Shown: in pieces, positions 12,673-25,029 of the stretch
Numbering within the stretch: the first letter of the stretch is position 1
How the letters are laid out: the number at the start of each line of letters is the position of its first letter
Assembly: GCA_030268105.1 (NCBI GenBank)
Contig: BSDZ01000003.1
Coordinates: 6,782,501 to 6,846,500, forward strand
Direction of reading: 5' to 3'
DNA: 64,000 bases
Source of the DNA: Volvox africanus
Lineage: Eukaryota > Chlorophyta > Chlorophyceae > Chlamydomonadales > Volvocaceae
The notes under the pieces: generated by a model
What the model saw: the letters and a program-made list of their open reading frames with translations, nothing else
Databases searched by the model: none
What the model was told of the DNA's origin: nothing
Position numbers and translations under genes: made by a program

Positions 12673-14163
12673 CCTTCAAGGTGTGTACATTTTTATTATG
12701 ATCTACATGTTTGTCCTGAAATCCGTTTTTATTTGCGTTTTTCTCTTAGGTTACCCGGGCACGTACTACGGCTTCATGTTTGCCTTAGCCCTAGCGAGCG
12801 AGAAGTAACCCAGCCAGCAGGGTAGCCGATGGTCGCCCTGCGCGCAAGGTCTTTGCAAAGCAACCTGGACATACCTTCAATGAGACGCTTTACTTCTTGC
12901 AAATAACAAGCGCACTACCACGCCATTGACTGAGCCGTATGCTGCCCTCCATCCGTCGGTTAGTTGCGGACGACAGCTGGCCACTTATTCCTCCATACGC
13001 AATATCTTCTTGTCCGCTACCAGGCACACAGGCAGATCCCCACCAGATGCTAAGAGCTATCCATGAGCCTTGCTGTTTTAATACCCAATAACGATAACCT
13101 GCCTCGGGCTCAGGGATGCGTCTGGCATCCTGCCTGCTGCCTGCCTGGTTTCCGGATAGAATAGATAGTGCCTCCTGAGCGAATGAGCGAAAAGGCGGAT
13201 CTATTAGACCGATGAGCCGCAGCCGGCACATCACGCAGACCTACCTCATATCGACTCACTCACCTTACCCGAGCTACCGGCGGCCGGAGGGCATGCATGC
13301 ACACATAGATCAGGGGTCCCCTGATATAGACAGAAGAACGCACGCCACACGACCAGATGCTTACCTTCGCTGTGTAATTCTCTTCTGTTCCTTCATTTGC
13401 TCACCTTCGTTATCATCTTCACATCCTTTATTTCTTACGTACGCTTCCTGTATGTCATGCTCCTGCTGCCCAACAGGTATACATCATACCACTGACAACG
13501 GGGGTGATCCCTGTTACTGACGAAGGAAGTCGACCTACCGTGAGAACGAAGGTCTACGCACCTAATTAAGCGACGAGCGACAGCATGTATACGTACTACA
13601 GATCTCTCGCAATAATGGGCGTGCGGCGGTTCCACTAGGGCTTTTATCATCAGCAGCCCCGCTCAGCAAGCAGCAACACGCACCTACATCTGTAGACCTG
13701 TACACAGCTATTTTTATTATTGGAGCTAACTATCTCGCGGCAACAGACATCATGATCACGAACCTTCCGTCCGACGACGCACGCCAAGCAAGACCCAGCT
13801 ACCTGCTGCTGGTTGATTGTTAGCCTGTGGATCAGGGGTGACTGTTGTGGGCTGCCACTCCTGTTGTGGGCTGCCACAAGCTGCACAAGGCAGTCTGCTG
13901 TAGCATGAGGTGTCCATACATACGATTCCCGCGCATATGCTGAGAACACGCACGTTCCTGGCAGTCCCCCTTGGCTGTGTCAGTGAACATATTTGCAAAG
14001 TTTATCATCTCGCATGTGTGGAGACAGACGTCATGCATCGCGTGTCGGGACTCTCGTGATCGCGGCGTGTGGCGGCGTGACCGATAGATAACTGCTGCAG
14101 ATCCAGCCAGCCACCGTACAGCAGACATTAAATTAGGATCTGGAAGTTTCCCGCTTTCCGGTA

Positions 14164-15621
14164 ATGCAGGTTCTACGCTGCGAGAACCACCAGTACCACC
14201 ACCAGCAACTTCAGCTTCCTCTGATGCCAGCAGGGAACGCACAAATTCGAGATTACAGGCCGAATGGACAGGATGACAATGCGGCACAGAGGATGGAAAC
14301 GAGTTGGCTGGGGAATTGTGATGGTATAACCCTGCCGCTGGTGGCAACGGCGTCTATACAATCAAGACCTCACGTTGTTTCCCCCAGCATTGGTTTCACT
14401 TCAGCCGGCGGCGGCTCCGTCGTGGCACGGAAACGCCAACAGCAGCCGATAAACGGCGTGAGCAGCTGTTACCCATGCGCATGGTCCGCTTGCGGTGCAT
14501 TGGGCCCCACCGAAGTGCTGTGCTGCGTGGCCTGCGACGCCGAATCCACCTCCACCTCGATCACTGACCTTTACAAACATGACGCCACATTTGAGGATTT
14601 CCTTGAGGACCTGGTAACCACGGCCCCGTTCTGCCTCCTCAGCAGCTCTGAACAGGTTGTCCTCGGCGACAACAGCAGCAGCAATGCTGCTGCTGCTGCT
14701 GCTGCTGCTGCTTTCGCAGCCACCCTATGGAGCGGCGGCAGCCTGTTATTTCCCGCCAACGCAGCCGCCTCTGCTGGCACGCAATGGCGAGGAAAAGTCC
14801 CAGTCATGGATGAGAATCCGCACGACTTCTGCATCACATACTCCCTAATGAGCTCCTGCAGCGTGCCCATATCACAATCGGGGCGCCTCAGTTCTATCCT
14901 GTGCGGGCTGGACGACACCCGCCAAGTCGCCGGAAGCATTACCCTCTTCTCCATCAACACTGCCACTGCCACTACTGCTGCGACTGCTGATGCTGATGCT
15001 GATGATGCTGATGATGCTGATGATGCCGGTGCTGATCCTGATCCTGATGAGGATGATACAAATGCCGGTAACGGTCATAGAGATAAACGTTTCGCTAGGA
15101 GGGAGGAGGGAGGAAGGATGAAGGAGGGAGGCGGCAGCAGCAGCAGCAGCAGCAGTTACACCGTCCTCGGAGAATCGGACATCACTAGTGGTTGCGCAGG
15201 CGGTGAGGAACCCCGCAGAACCTCTGATAAAAGGGCCGCCCCTGCAGCACCGGGACAGCAACTGCTGATGGCGACGGGCGCCACCCTTGGCGGTGCTGGG
15301 CCTTTATTGAGCCTCAATAATAGGGGCGACTGCTGCCAAACGCTCATCATTCCTAGCTGCGTGGGCGACTTGCAGTGTCCCGCACCCAGCACCAAAACCA
15401 CTGCGGAGCCGCCTCCATTGTGTTTTGGCGGTGGCGAGGTTGCCGCCGCCCTAGAAGCCGTTGCTGGCTCCAGGCCCGCCGGAGTCAATGCCCCGGTCTC
15501 TGATGATGCGGCATCATCAGGGCGGCCAGCTTTCTCCTCATCGTGTGGAAGTCTTTTTGGCCGGCTGGTCCTCGGGTGCTTAGGCAAGCAGCCATGTGTT
15601 CGTGGGCTCCCATACAAGTAA
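14164..15621 (+). CDS. Uncertain hypothetical protein, low complexity (485 aa)
   Basis: A single uninterrupted frame of 485 codons from ATG 14164. I do not recognise a domain. It has a poly-Ala run (GCT repeats near 14685-14715), an Asp/Ala-rich acidic segment (GATGCT repeats near 14985-15055) and a poly-Ser run near 15136-15155, all usual in volvocine proteins. It is Cys-containing and has no clear signal peptide or membrane segment. Opposing evidence: the reverse strand is also open over long parts, codon bias is weak, and repeat tracts create spurious ORFs. It could instead be part of a spliced gene or noncoding. Confidence 0.35.
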   Translation: MQVLRCENHQYHHQQLQLPLMPAGNAQIRDYRPNGQDDNAAQRMETSWLGNCDGITLPLVATASIQSRPHVVSPSIGFTSAGGGSVVARKRQQQPINGVSSCYPCAWSACGALGPTEVLCCVACDAESTSTSITDLYKHDATFEDFLEDLVTTAPFCLLSSSEQVVLGDNSSSNAAAAAAAAAFAATLWSGGSLLFPANAAASAGTQWRGKVPVMDENPHDFCITYSLMSSCSVPISQSGRLSSILCGLDDTRQVAGSITLFSINTATATTAATADADADDADDADDAGADPDPDEDDTNAGNGHRDKRFARREEGGRMKEGGGSSSSSSSYTVLGESDITSGCAGGEEPRRTSDKRAAPAAPGQQLLMATGATLGGAGPLLSLNNRGDCCQTLIIPSCVGDLQCPAPSTKTTAEPPPLCFGGGEVAAALEAVAGSRPAGVNAPVSDDAASSGRPAFSSSCGSLFGRLVLGCLGKQPCVRGLPYK

Positions 15622-16392
15622 GGCAACGCCATGCAGTTACCGTGGTTCCTTTCTGGTGCAGTGGTTCGTTGGTAAACTAATATTGATCAGGCGATATTGT
15701 TCCGTTTCAGATGTAGTAAGGGTAGGCTGTAGTAGTTGACAGGTGCAAAGATCTCGAGGTGCTGAGACGGTGCTCCTGCATTTTGGTATTGTGGAAGCGT
15801 GTGTCGTAGTATACGACAATTACACAGGCTCTATCTTCCGAGACTCCTCCATGCACGTGTCTTCTCCGTCGTTCTACTCCAGCAGCTTTTGCACGCGATA
15901 TCAATATGGTAAGCGAACAACGAAGGAGGATCATGTGTGCAAGTTACCTTTCCCAGCTCCTATCCTATATAGGATATATCCTATATACATGTACTATATG
16001 TACATATTAATCAGGACTATTAGCCATTACTACCATGACAGTTTATCCCAGGGAATGATGTACCATCCATCAACTACGTACAGAACACACATGCATATGT
16101 ATGTATGAAGATTTGGGGATGGATGGATCTGGCAAAAGACACATTTGGCCCCGCTCTCCAGCGGGTTGCTGCAATTCACATACGGGCTAATCTCGGTCCG
16201 TCCATGACGATTATTAGGGACGAGCGGAACGATGGACAAGAGGAATGATGGGGGCGACAGCGATGCATGTGGTGAAAACTGCGTCTGACTAGGGTTTCCA
16301 TCGCTCGTCCTGATGAGATCCATCCGTATATTGGATCGATGTGGTCTTGAGGGGCACGGGGACACGGCAAACAGGGTACCCTTATTAGTTCA

Positions 16393-16485
16393 ATGTTGTA
16401 TCTCTGTTGTGTCCACTTACAAAGGCCAAATCGGAAGATGATCATACACGGTCCATTCTGGACACTACCAATAAATACCCTAGGA
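16393..16485 (+). repeat. Dispersed repeat family, divergent copy
   Basis: Shares the ordered blocks GTTGTATCTCTG, ...AAATCGGAAGATG... and ATACCCTAGGATACC with the better copies at 16745-16858 (same strand) and 63690-63806 (opposite strand), with gaps and substitutions. It looks like an old copy of the same element. Confidence 0.6.
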
Positions 16486-16744
16486 TACCGAATTTAACAT
16501 TGTGCTTGGATATTATTATTGTATAAGGTGTTGTGGGGCATTAGGTCCGGCGGCGGCTGACTGTATGTGTCCCATAAACTTGGGATGATGTACAGATGTC
16601 ACCACATGCATGTATGCATGCCCACACACGAAGGACTGGAGGATTTGATGTATGGGTCGATGAAGTGGAATGCATGACCTTTGACATCACGCACGCTCGG
16701 AGTGGACATGTCGTACTTGAGACGGTGAAGCTATCTAGCGAGGA

Positions 16745-16858
16745 TAGTGTTGTATCTCTGTGTTAATATCCGCCAAACTGTTTAGGCCCGATCGGATGAT
16801 GTCCAGTTTCCTGAACATCCTGGATTTTAGCCTTAGATACCCCAGGATACTACATGCT
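16745..16858 (+). repeat. Dispersed repeat family, well-preserved copy
   Basis: This roughly 110-base stretch matches the reverse complement of 63690-63806 over almost its whole length, including GTATCTCTGT, TAATATCCGCCAAACTGTTT, AGGCCCGATCGGA and AGCCTTAGATACCCCAGGAT. No coding capacity is visible. It is probably a short nonautonomous element or a terminal fragment of a larger transposon. Confidence 0.75.
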
Positions 16859-19286
16859 GCTGTCAATATGGCACTAGCTACGAAAACCCGTTTCGGCATG
16901 CAAATATGCCGTACGTGTGCTTTGTAAAATCTAGAAAATAAAGCATGATGGATGGCTTGCGTGATGATGCCGGTTTAATTGTTGCTGGCTGGGCAGTTGC
17001 ATGAATGCATGGGTGGCTATATAACGGGTATGGTGGTAGTTTTCTGCTGGCTTCCTGCCGCCTGCCCGTTGGTAGGTGCTACCACCTGGTGGTGACGTGC
17101 AGCTAACAACTCTGTGCATGGTAAATAGCGAGTCAGAGGTATGTACGTGAACGCCACAGCTCTCTGATTTCGGGAAGTTCGCTTGTCGCTTGCCATGTTT
17201 TGTGGCTGGTGTCCCGCCTCCATTGCTTGTTGGTCACGTTCAGGTCGCGTCAGCCGTCACCCTCTGATAAGTAAGATACAGAGATAAATGGCTCCATCGC
17301 TGCGATGCGGATGGAGCACAGCGCACAAGGAACTTTCAAGGTATCAAGGGACGTTGCGTCAATTGGTTAGTATTTCCCGTGCACGATCAAGTGTACGGCT
17401 TCGGTGACGTTTGCAGTCATGCATGGAGACATGGACCCAACTTGGCCTGGCTCGGGGATGAACGGCTGAGTTCATTCGTTGCTCGGTTTCATTCGTTTCT
17501 GAACTTCATGAACGCATATATAGAACTCGGAGATAAAACTTGTATACATATTTGTTGATCTCGGGGATGGCTTGGACATGCATGCATCTTATGTAAATGG
17601 CATGCATGGATTGAAAGCATGAGGACGGCCATATATATTGTTATATCGACTTGCTTTTTTTAGTGGCCGCTTGTGGTGTGTGTGCGTGCGTGCGTATGGT
17701 AGTGCGTGAAATCTGGACGGGTTAAGCACCCAGCACCCCATCTAAGGTTTGGCGGTTCCTTTCTTAACTCCGAGGAACTACCCAGCATTATTAAGACGTA
17801 CATGCGCAAACGACAGCATGAATAAACACTTAGGGTTTATGTCGTACGTACGTACGACCGTATCTATGAGGTTTGCGTTTCCGTTTTGTGCTTTCCACAT
17901 CATGTGTACGCATGTGCAATGCAATACACGTGATATGCATGCATCACCTTATGCGTGTACGCACAGTCCTGCGTGGCACGTTAACTCAAATGGGCATACA
18001 ATCCTGTGTTTTTATCATTTCATGTTTACATACGTATCGACACTACTGAAGGGGCAACAGACCCCTCCTGCCTACGTTAGGCACTATTGCGGCCTCCTTG
18101 TGTTGTAACCAACACCCAGCCGGGCTGCCACATGGGGAGTTAGAAGCCACCCAGGGACGGAGCCCCGTATGAGTCAGGTTGCATGGATGTGTGCGTACGC
18201 ACGTGTGTCATCTGCCTCTATAAACACACGCACGTCAGTTGCACGTCAGTAACTACATACGCCTGCCTCGCCTTTCGGCATGCCCCACTTCATCACGTGG
18301 GTTGTTAACATCCAAGTAGATAGTGTGTGTCGTCATATCGCTCGTCCATATATAGCTTACTTAGGATCCCAGTTAGCTAGCTGTCACATATACGTATGCC
18401 TCATTTGCCCACGCCCCAGTGTCGTGACATAAACCCCTCCTGTCTACCTCCCGTCGAGCCCATGGCTCAGTGCTTTTACGTCGACCAAGGAATATTTGCG
18501 TTCATGGGCACAGCAGCAGCAGCCCTTCGTTCTGTACTTGAGTGCATTGGGACATAGGCAGGCTATAGGTTTACATCACTCAGCTATTGCCATTGCACGC
18601 AATTGTCACAAACCACGCGTGCATCGCAGCTCTAGAGTTGTGCCCACTACCTCTGCTTCTCTTGGACCTGGTGTGCAGCACTTTTTTTGTGAGCATTACT
18701 CTTTTCATAATTCACCACGGCAAAGGTTGTCAGATGGCACAGGGTTAGCTACCCTGGCCTTTTGTGACAATTTCTGAATCCAGAAAGCTCCTCTTGGAAT
18801 GTGATGGCTTGCTCCTCACCTCACATCACCTTGCTGTTTTTTGCCGGGGTCTTATGATGTTTATCTTTCGCTTGCTGCCAATGACGATTGGTGTCTGGAC
18901 CTAAGGGAACTAAGCATATTTACCCCTGCCTCTGTAATTTTAAATCTCGAATATCTCTGAGGCATGTCAGTAAAGACGTTGGCAGTGCGGGAAAGCGGGG
19001 CAGCAGATCCCGCGACCCGCGCAACCACCGTAACGCTCTGGGCCAGGAGAGCAGGTATAGCGGTAGCCCCGTGGATTTCTAAAAGTATGATTATTTGCTT
19101 GCTCACACCGCCACCGCGTTAGGAAACGTGGATAACCAGCAATACGGACGCTCCCCCTGAGTCGATACGGCGCCAGCTTCCTGTGCGCGCGAGTGCGTCG
19201 TGAAGGTTGCTGGTAAGGTGAATGGTGATTTCTGCTTCGCGCGACAATAGCGTCTATCTCAGTCCTGCTGGTGCTGCTACTCGAGG

Positions 19287-19353
19287 ATATGCGTTACCCT
19301 TGCCCGCGCGCCTGTGTGTCGTAACAAGGCGCGCGGGCAAGGGTAACGCATAT
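19287..19353. repeat. Perfect 27-bp inverted repeat with a 13-base loop
   Basis: The left arm 19287-19313 is the exact reverse complement of the right arm 19327-19353, and the loop is 19314-19326. The arms contain GCGTTACCCTTGCCCGCGCG and its complement. Transcribed, this would give a very stable GC-rich hairpin. It is not next to any recognised gene. Confidence 0.95.
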
Positions 19354-21214
19354 AAAGGTAGCGAGTTCATGGTGCTGAGATGCATTATTATGACTGACAA
19401 ATAAACTAATCCACGCAGCGAATCCAGTCGCGATTTCAGATCGACATCTATAATGCATGATTCCGTGACATTGAAAGGCAGTTTTTTCTCTTAAATTGCA
19501 TATATAACCTTGCTTGTATTATTCCGTGTCCCAGAGGCAGGGATCTTGCGACGGATTGATGGTTCAAACCATGTTCTTGTTAACTTGGTATGTTTAAAGT
19601 TAGAGCGTGAAAAAACTTTCTTGACTTACTACACGATGGGAACATTCCAATTAAAACAATTAATGTTTCCATCCATCATGACATGGCAGAAATCATTAGG
19701 TTAGGAAGCATATATTAAAGGCTCAAATTCTGAAGTAGATTTCTCTATTACTTGATATACTTTGAGGGTATTAACACTATGAGGGTATTATCTTGGACAG
19801 ATTAGGCTCTTCTTTATCCTGTGTAATTCAGCCTAATCCGACACTAATCTCAGTCGTGATCTCAAGGTCAAGGATTAAGGCGCGGATTACGTACGACGAC
19901 AGGGTAGTTCTCAATATAAGACACAATCAGGCTACCTTTTACAGTTCTTACCTGATGCTCGTCCTACGCTTATGCTGTGATGAGCTCCGAAAGGAATAAA
20001 CAGGCATTCGCAGCCTATGGCGTGCGCACTAGCAACTATATCACTGGTTTCCATCCGTGAGTGTCGCACAATGACGGCCTTTCACGATGACTATTCACCA
20101 ACATCACAGAGCAAGTGGCTTTTCGCAGTGGAACAACCCCGGCGGTGTGCTGCTTTGTCTGCAGTCAGTGAACTTGAGCGAAATGCCTCTCTCTTAACTG
20201 CAATGATCCTTATTTGAGATAATCGGAGGGTTCCTGTGTTTGAAAGAGGTAGATGACTTGCAGAATTGGCTTAATCCCTAAATGCCATTTTGATACTCGG
20301 AGGCGACCATGTACCAAATTTTTGTCACTACATTCCAGCCCAAGTTTCAGGCTGAAAATATACATTTCAATATATAGTAACATGAATTTAATTCGACTTA
20401 ACCTCGTCTGAGTGGGTACAACAGGCGGTAATCCCGCCTCCCTAATCCGACTAATTCGCCCTAATCCTGCCTAATCCATGCGCCGTTTCCACTTGCAGCG
20501 AATTATATCGTTTTTAGCCCTAATCCGTCCAAGGTAATCTAAGTATAAATTCCCTTTAAGCTTGGAAATTTTCAACATCCAATATGAACGCGGAAAATCT
20601 ACTCAAGCAAAATGTTAAACTCGAGATAGAAAGATTCAATCACGCAATAAGACATAAAACATAACAACACACGATACGCGGCAGCTGTGGCTTCCGCAGG
20701 ACGTACTTGCTTATAATGGCACGTGATTATCATTACCTCGCTAGATCAACGGGTGGATAAAACCTATGTACGTTTATCGCGCAATCGGCAAAGAACAAGA
20801 TTTGCTAATAAAGCAAATATTAGGAGCGAGGTAGTATTCATCAACAATGTTACGATGAGCTGATTCACCTGACCACTATCCTGAGAAACGATGTTCGCCC
20901 ACAAGCGTACGTACAAGCGTACGCACGTACGAGCACTGAAGTCTAATGAGACAACGAACAGCATTGCTTTTGGCAAAGGGAATCCTTCCATGGCTTCAAT
21001 TTTATATGGAAAACATTCCACCTCCACCTCCACCTCGTTTTTTTATCTCATTTATCATCATGCTCGTCGGTAATACAATGTGTACTCGGCATAAAATTGA
21101 CAGAAAAGTGTAAGGGATCGCGAATGCCGCCTATCCTCTATCCACACTTCTTCTGTAACTATGCAAAGGCGAAGGGACAAATCGTAAGCTAAAATAATAC
21201 ATTTCCACGTCGAT

Positions 21215-21653
21215 TCAAATGCATGCCCCATCGGATTTGACAACCCGGCGAACTAGCTCCCTGGAGTCTCTGGAGTCCATAACAAACAAAAGCTGTCTCG
21301 GGATCGCCTTCTGAAAAACATTTCTTAGGTCGATGTTTAAAATTGGGGGAGCATTGGGGGAAGGTTGGGTGGCTGGATTGGAGCTTAGATAGGTTAACCC
21401 CACCGGCCTCCCCCCCAAAAAGCTATACATGTATCACGTGCTAACGGATTTGCCAAAAATAAGTAGACGGGCATTGGCGTGTCGCTTTGGCAGCATGATG
21501 GGTAATACAATCCGGGCTCCGTTTATTATATCCACCAGCCAGCTGGGTTTCTCGCACTTTACTTGTGTGTACTCCCCTTTGCCCTCACCTCACACCATGG
21601 ATCTCCAGGAGTACATTCATTTTCCAAAGATGGAAAGTAATAATTTTCCATTA

Positions 21654-21695
<42 letters not shown>

Positions 21696-22357
21696 TATAT
21701 AACTCATTCCCAGTTACTGAGTAGCAATCAATATTGATGGTGAACGAACCATAAACAATGTCAGAATGAACGTCCGGAACGTTTTCAGTATGGAGCACCT
21801 GTTGGTCAACATACAACAACCTTAAATCATCACTCGATTAGTCGATTTGACTTGTCACATTCCGGATAACGATAGTCTTAGGACGTAAGATCTGCCGTAA
21901 GATGTGTAGTCGGCGTATGTTGTTAGGTACGATTAGTACGATTAGTTGAATACGACATCTGGGTTGCCTGTCTTGCAAGATGGCGTAGCCCGACAAGTCA
22001 ATTCCCGCATGTTATTATATATTGGACATTTTTACAGCATGATACCCTTCATGACTATTCATATTAAGGGTCCACGCCGTATTTGTACCCAAATAACATG
22101 ACCATGTATAGGTCAGCTTTCTTCAATAAAACGACGCAGCAGGTGTCAGGAACTACGCCCGCAGCACCTCTTGTCAGCGAGTCCATCGTAGCGCAGGCCC
22201 CGATTACTTTATTCGCAAACCAACCGTCAAGCAGATCATTGAAGTTCCCATCTAGTAGGAAGTTCCTTTGGGATAGAACTCCTTTGGGCCGCGTGAAGTG
22301 GGTTGAGCTTAAGATATACGACCGCGCAACTTTGTGGATTCGTAATCCAGGATACAC
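21215..22357 (-). mobile_element. Probable decayed reverse-transcriptase fragment
   Basis: On the minus strand, 22357-22064 encodes a stretch ending in GVVPDTCCVVLLKKADL, similar in spacing to the finger region of LINE-type reverse transcriptases (G-x-V-P-...-L-L-P-K-K-G-D-L). Further along the same strand, 21430-21215 has ILNIDLRNVF, which resembles palm motif A (L-D-x-x-N-A-F). The order is correct for one element, but frames are broken and the catalytic YxDD motif and endonuclease were not found. Similarity is weak, so this is a tentative call. Confidence 0.35.
21657..21702. repeat. (AT)n dinucleotide tract
   Basis: A nearly pure alternating AT run with one C interruption near 21690. It lies between the two reverse-transcriptase-like fragments. 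Confidence 0.9.
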
Positions 22358-25029
22358 GGGGACTTAATCTTCTGACCCTCAGGAACAGTTACCAATTGCC
22401 AACGTACCAAGCGACTTTCATCGCCGAATCGGGTCGGACTGGACTGCCGTTTTGTCAACGGACATGCCCTAATGGGGGCCAACTCCAAATCAACCTGCAA
22501 AGCGCATCAGCCTCATCAGCCTCACAGGGGGGTAAGCGGTGCTTGCGGATCCAGGCCAGGGGCCTTCACTGTCGTTTCCAATCGTTGTTAACTCGTTTCC
22601 TGCCTGGTACTGCTGGTACACACGGGTCAATCGTGGTACCGCTTGCCGCTGCCGCCGGAGGTCCCAGGTCCGACCACCTGGCAGCCCTTCTTCAGAACCT
22701 GCAGCATGGCTTGGTCGAACGCTGTGCAGGACGCCTTACCGCCTGTTTCGCGCTGGGCCCGGCTCCGCAAGCAAGCGGCACCGGCGGACGTGCTGAAGAC
22801 ATGATCTGGAGCAACGCCTCCACAGCAATCCTGATGGTTACGCTACTGCTTCCGGCAGTCGCACTTTCATAAACACCACTGTACGCAACGCGGTCATGCG
22901 ACGTCCAGCTAGCTCACACTTTATCCCAGCAAGGTGGCGATGGTGGCGTGCAGCTTCACCCTGACACTAGGTCACCAGGCCCAAAGCCAGCTGTCGAGTT
23001 CCTGGGAAGGCCGCGTGGGGATCATGCAACCTTCCATCTCGCATAAACGATGTCGGATAGCTCCCCCGTGTGTTCCATTACCGCTGCAATCGGCACTGGA
23101 GGAAAGGTCTTTACTCCTCGCGGCATGGATTTTCTGCCGCGACATTTGAGGCTTTGGCAAAGCTCACGATCAAATGCACGTACGTATGGTCATTGCTGCA
23201 GCTAGAAACGTTTTATTTCATCTTGCCACGAACCTGCATTAAGTGGCAGCCCTGGTGGACATAAAACTCAATTGGTACCTATCCGATCTGATACCATGGA
23301 TAGGTGGGTCGACGGCGGGTCGCCGCTTACAAAGGCAAGCAAGGTTTTGAACAGAATATTGGGAGCATAGGCATATGAGTAGGAAAAGTAAGTTAAGAGA
23401 ACGCTCCCCGGGCAATCCTCTAACCAACCCTGCGGTGCGTGAAGGGTTAATGCACGATGGGGAGGTTCCTATAAAATTGGTTCATGTATGCAGACTGTTG
23501 CATGGTGTTGCGACATAAGCGATGACGCTCTCAGTAGGAGTCGCACGATGCTGCGTTCGGTTGTGATACGTGCAATCAACTACGGGCCAGCTAAAACCAG
23601 AGATTACAATATTCACGAAATTTCAAGAGTTTTAAAGTTAATGCAGTTTCAATCAATATATTCGGTCAGAACGCGCTCCCGGCGAATTGCCAACTCATAG
23701 CGTGTCAGCAGTCCCTGGGAGCTGTGCGTTGATACATTGGGTGACTTTGATGCCAAGTAAAATTACATACAAAATTTGCATTACGGATTCTACGGTTGCA
23801 ACTGCAATACTGCATCCTTCGTTCACGTACGGCATTCTAAGGTAGACTCTGTGAGGTCTTGCAAAACAGCAAGACTAAGTGTCTCAGATCAACTTACCTT
23901 CATTAATTGTTACGGTTATGCTTTTCGAAGACACATCAAAACCAAATTGTGGAAGAACCACAGGCACGCTTCTGAATTGATGTTCTTTTGTTCGTTGTGC
24001 AGAGCGTTTATTTTCCTTCATGTTTACATCGGTACAATAGGTTGTTCTCACTAGCAGAACACAAGCTCCTTCGGAAATTGGACCTTTGCCAACCCATCCC
24101 TCAAAACGAGGATCTATCACCCGTGTCTTATGTAGTGGCTATCATTAGCTCATAATTTTTGAGGACGCAGAGGAAGCACACCCAAGTATGGACAGCAGCA
24201 CCGCCAGCCTCGGCCGGAAATTAGACGGAGCACCTCCAGTTCTGCCACCTATATCACCGTTAATAGGTGCGCGTGCCCATACGTCTAGGACTGACCATCG
24301 ACTGGATGTGCTCGAAACCCGGTTTTCCATCGGTACGACGGGATGGAACACCGCTGCGCAGATCGTCGCAAGCTTCATCCAGCCTACTTTGAGCCCGTGG
24401 CTGAGTCGCTTGAGAAGGGTGGCTTCTCAGTGGGCTGGTAAGCATCTACGGCCCTCGGCTTCCGTGAGGCTCGGGCTCCCGGCATCCATTAATTAAATTG
24501 TGGGGCACTTCGGTTACGCCATCAATTATCCATCGCGTGGAGAGAGCCAAAACCTACGATCTGTTGCAGACGGGCCGTTCACCTCGCGCCATTGTGCATC
24601 TCTAACCTACAGGAACGATGGCAGTCTGCAGGTTGGCGGCTCGCTCGCACAGTCTGGGCTGAGCAGTCCCACTAATGGCTCAACACGGTCCGCTTATCGT
24701 CCCCGGACTTCGGGTTTTCTAAGCTTTTCCAGGGCACCGGTGCGCCAGAAATGATGATGATGTAGCCGGGGGTTACGGACTAAGTCTTGGGCTGATATTT
24801 GGGGATGTGACGACAAATCAGGCTGAAAGAAACGAAGACGCTCACCTTCAATATCCGAGATAAATAAATGCAGGAGCCAAAACCTTTGCGCTATCCTTCA
24901 AAATATGGACGTACCCGGACGCAATACCTGACAATACACACGCGATGTACGGTGTACTGCACCCACACGCTTCCATGACACGCTTCGTAACTCCACTGGA
25001 CCAAGCCCCTCAACTTACACCTTACCACC

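Larger units (their letters stand above)
15622..19286. other. Gene-free, AT-richer spacer
   Basis: No exon chain or recognisable protein was found. It holds a self-complementary AT-rich word near 15961-15987 (TATCCTATATAGGATATATC), two related copies of a dispersed repeat (16393-16485 and 16745-16858), and many scattered short words such as GCATGCAT and TACGTACG. Short ORFs here show no conserved features. Confidence 0.5.
19354..24900. other. Gene-free spacer with retroelement traces
   Basis: No intact gene was recognised. The segment is AT-richer than coding areas. It holds a run of TAATCC/TAATCCG words around 20430-20530, an (AT)n tract (21657-21702), and minus-strand fragments resembling a reverse transcriptase (21215-22357). 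The frame at 22303-22872 is open but has no recognisable domain. Confidence 0.45.

Noticed and set aside
16390..16860. CRISPR-like repeat-spacer array
   Set aside because: The two copies are long, diverged and irregularly spaced, and the window is clearly eukaryotic.
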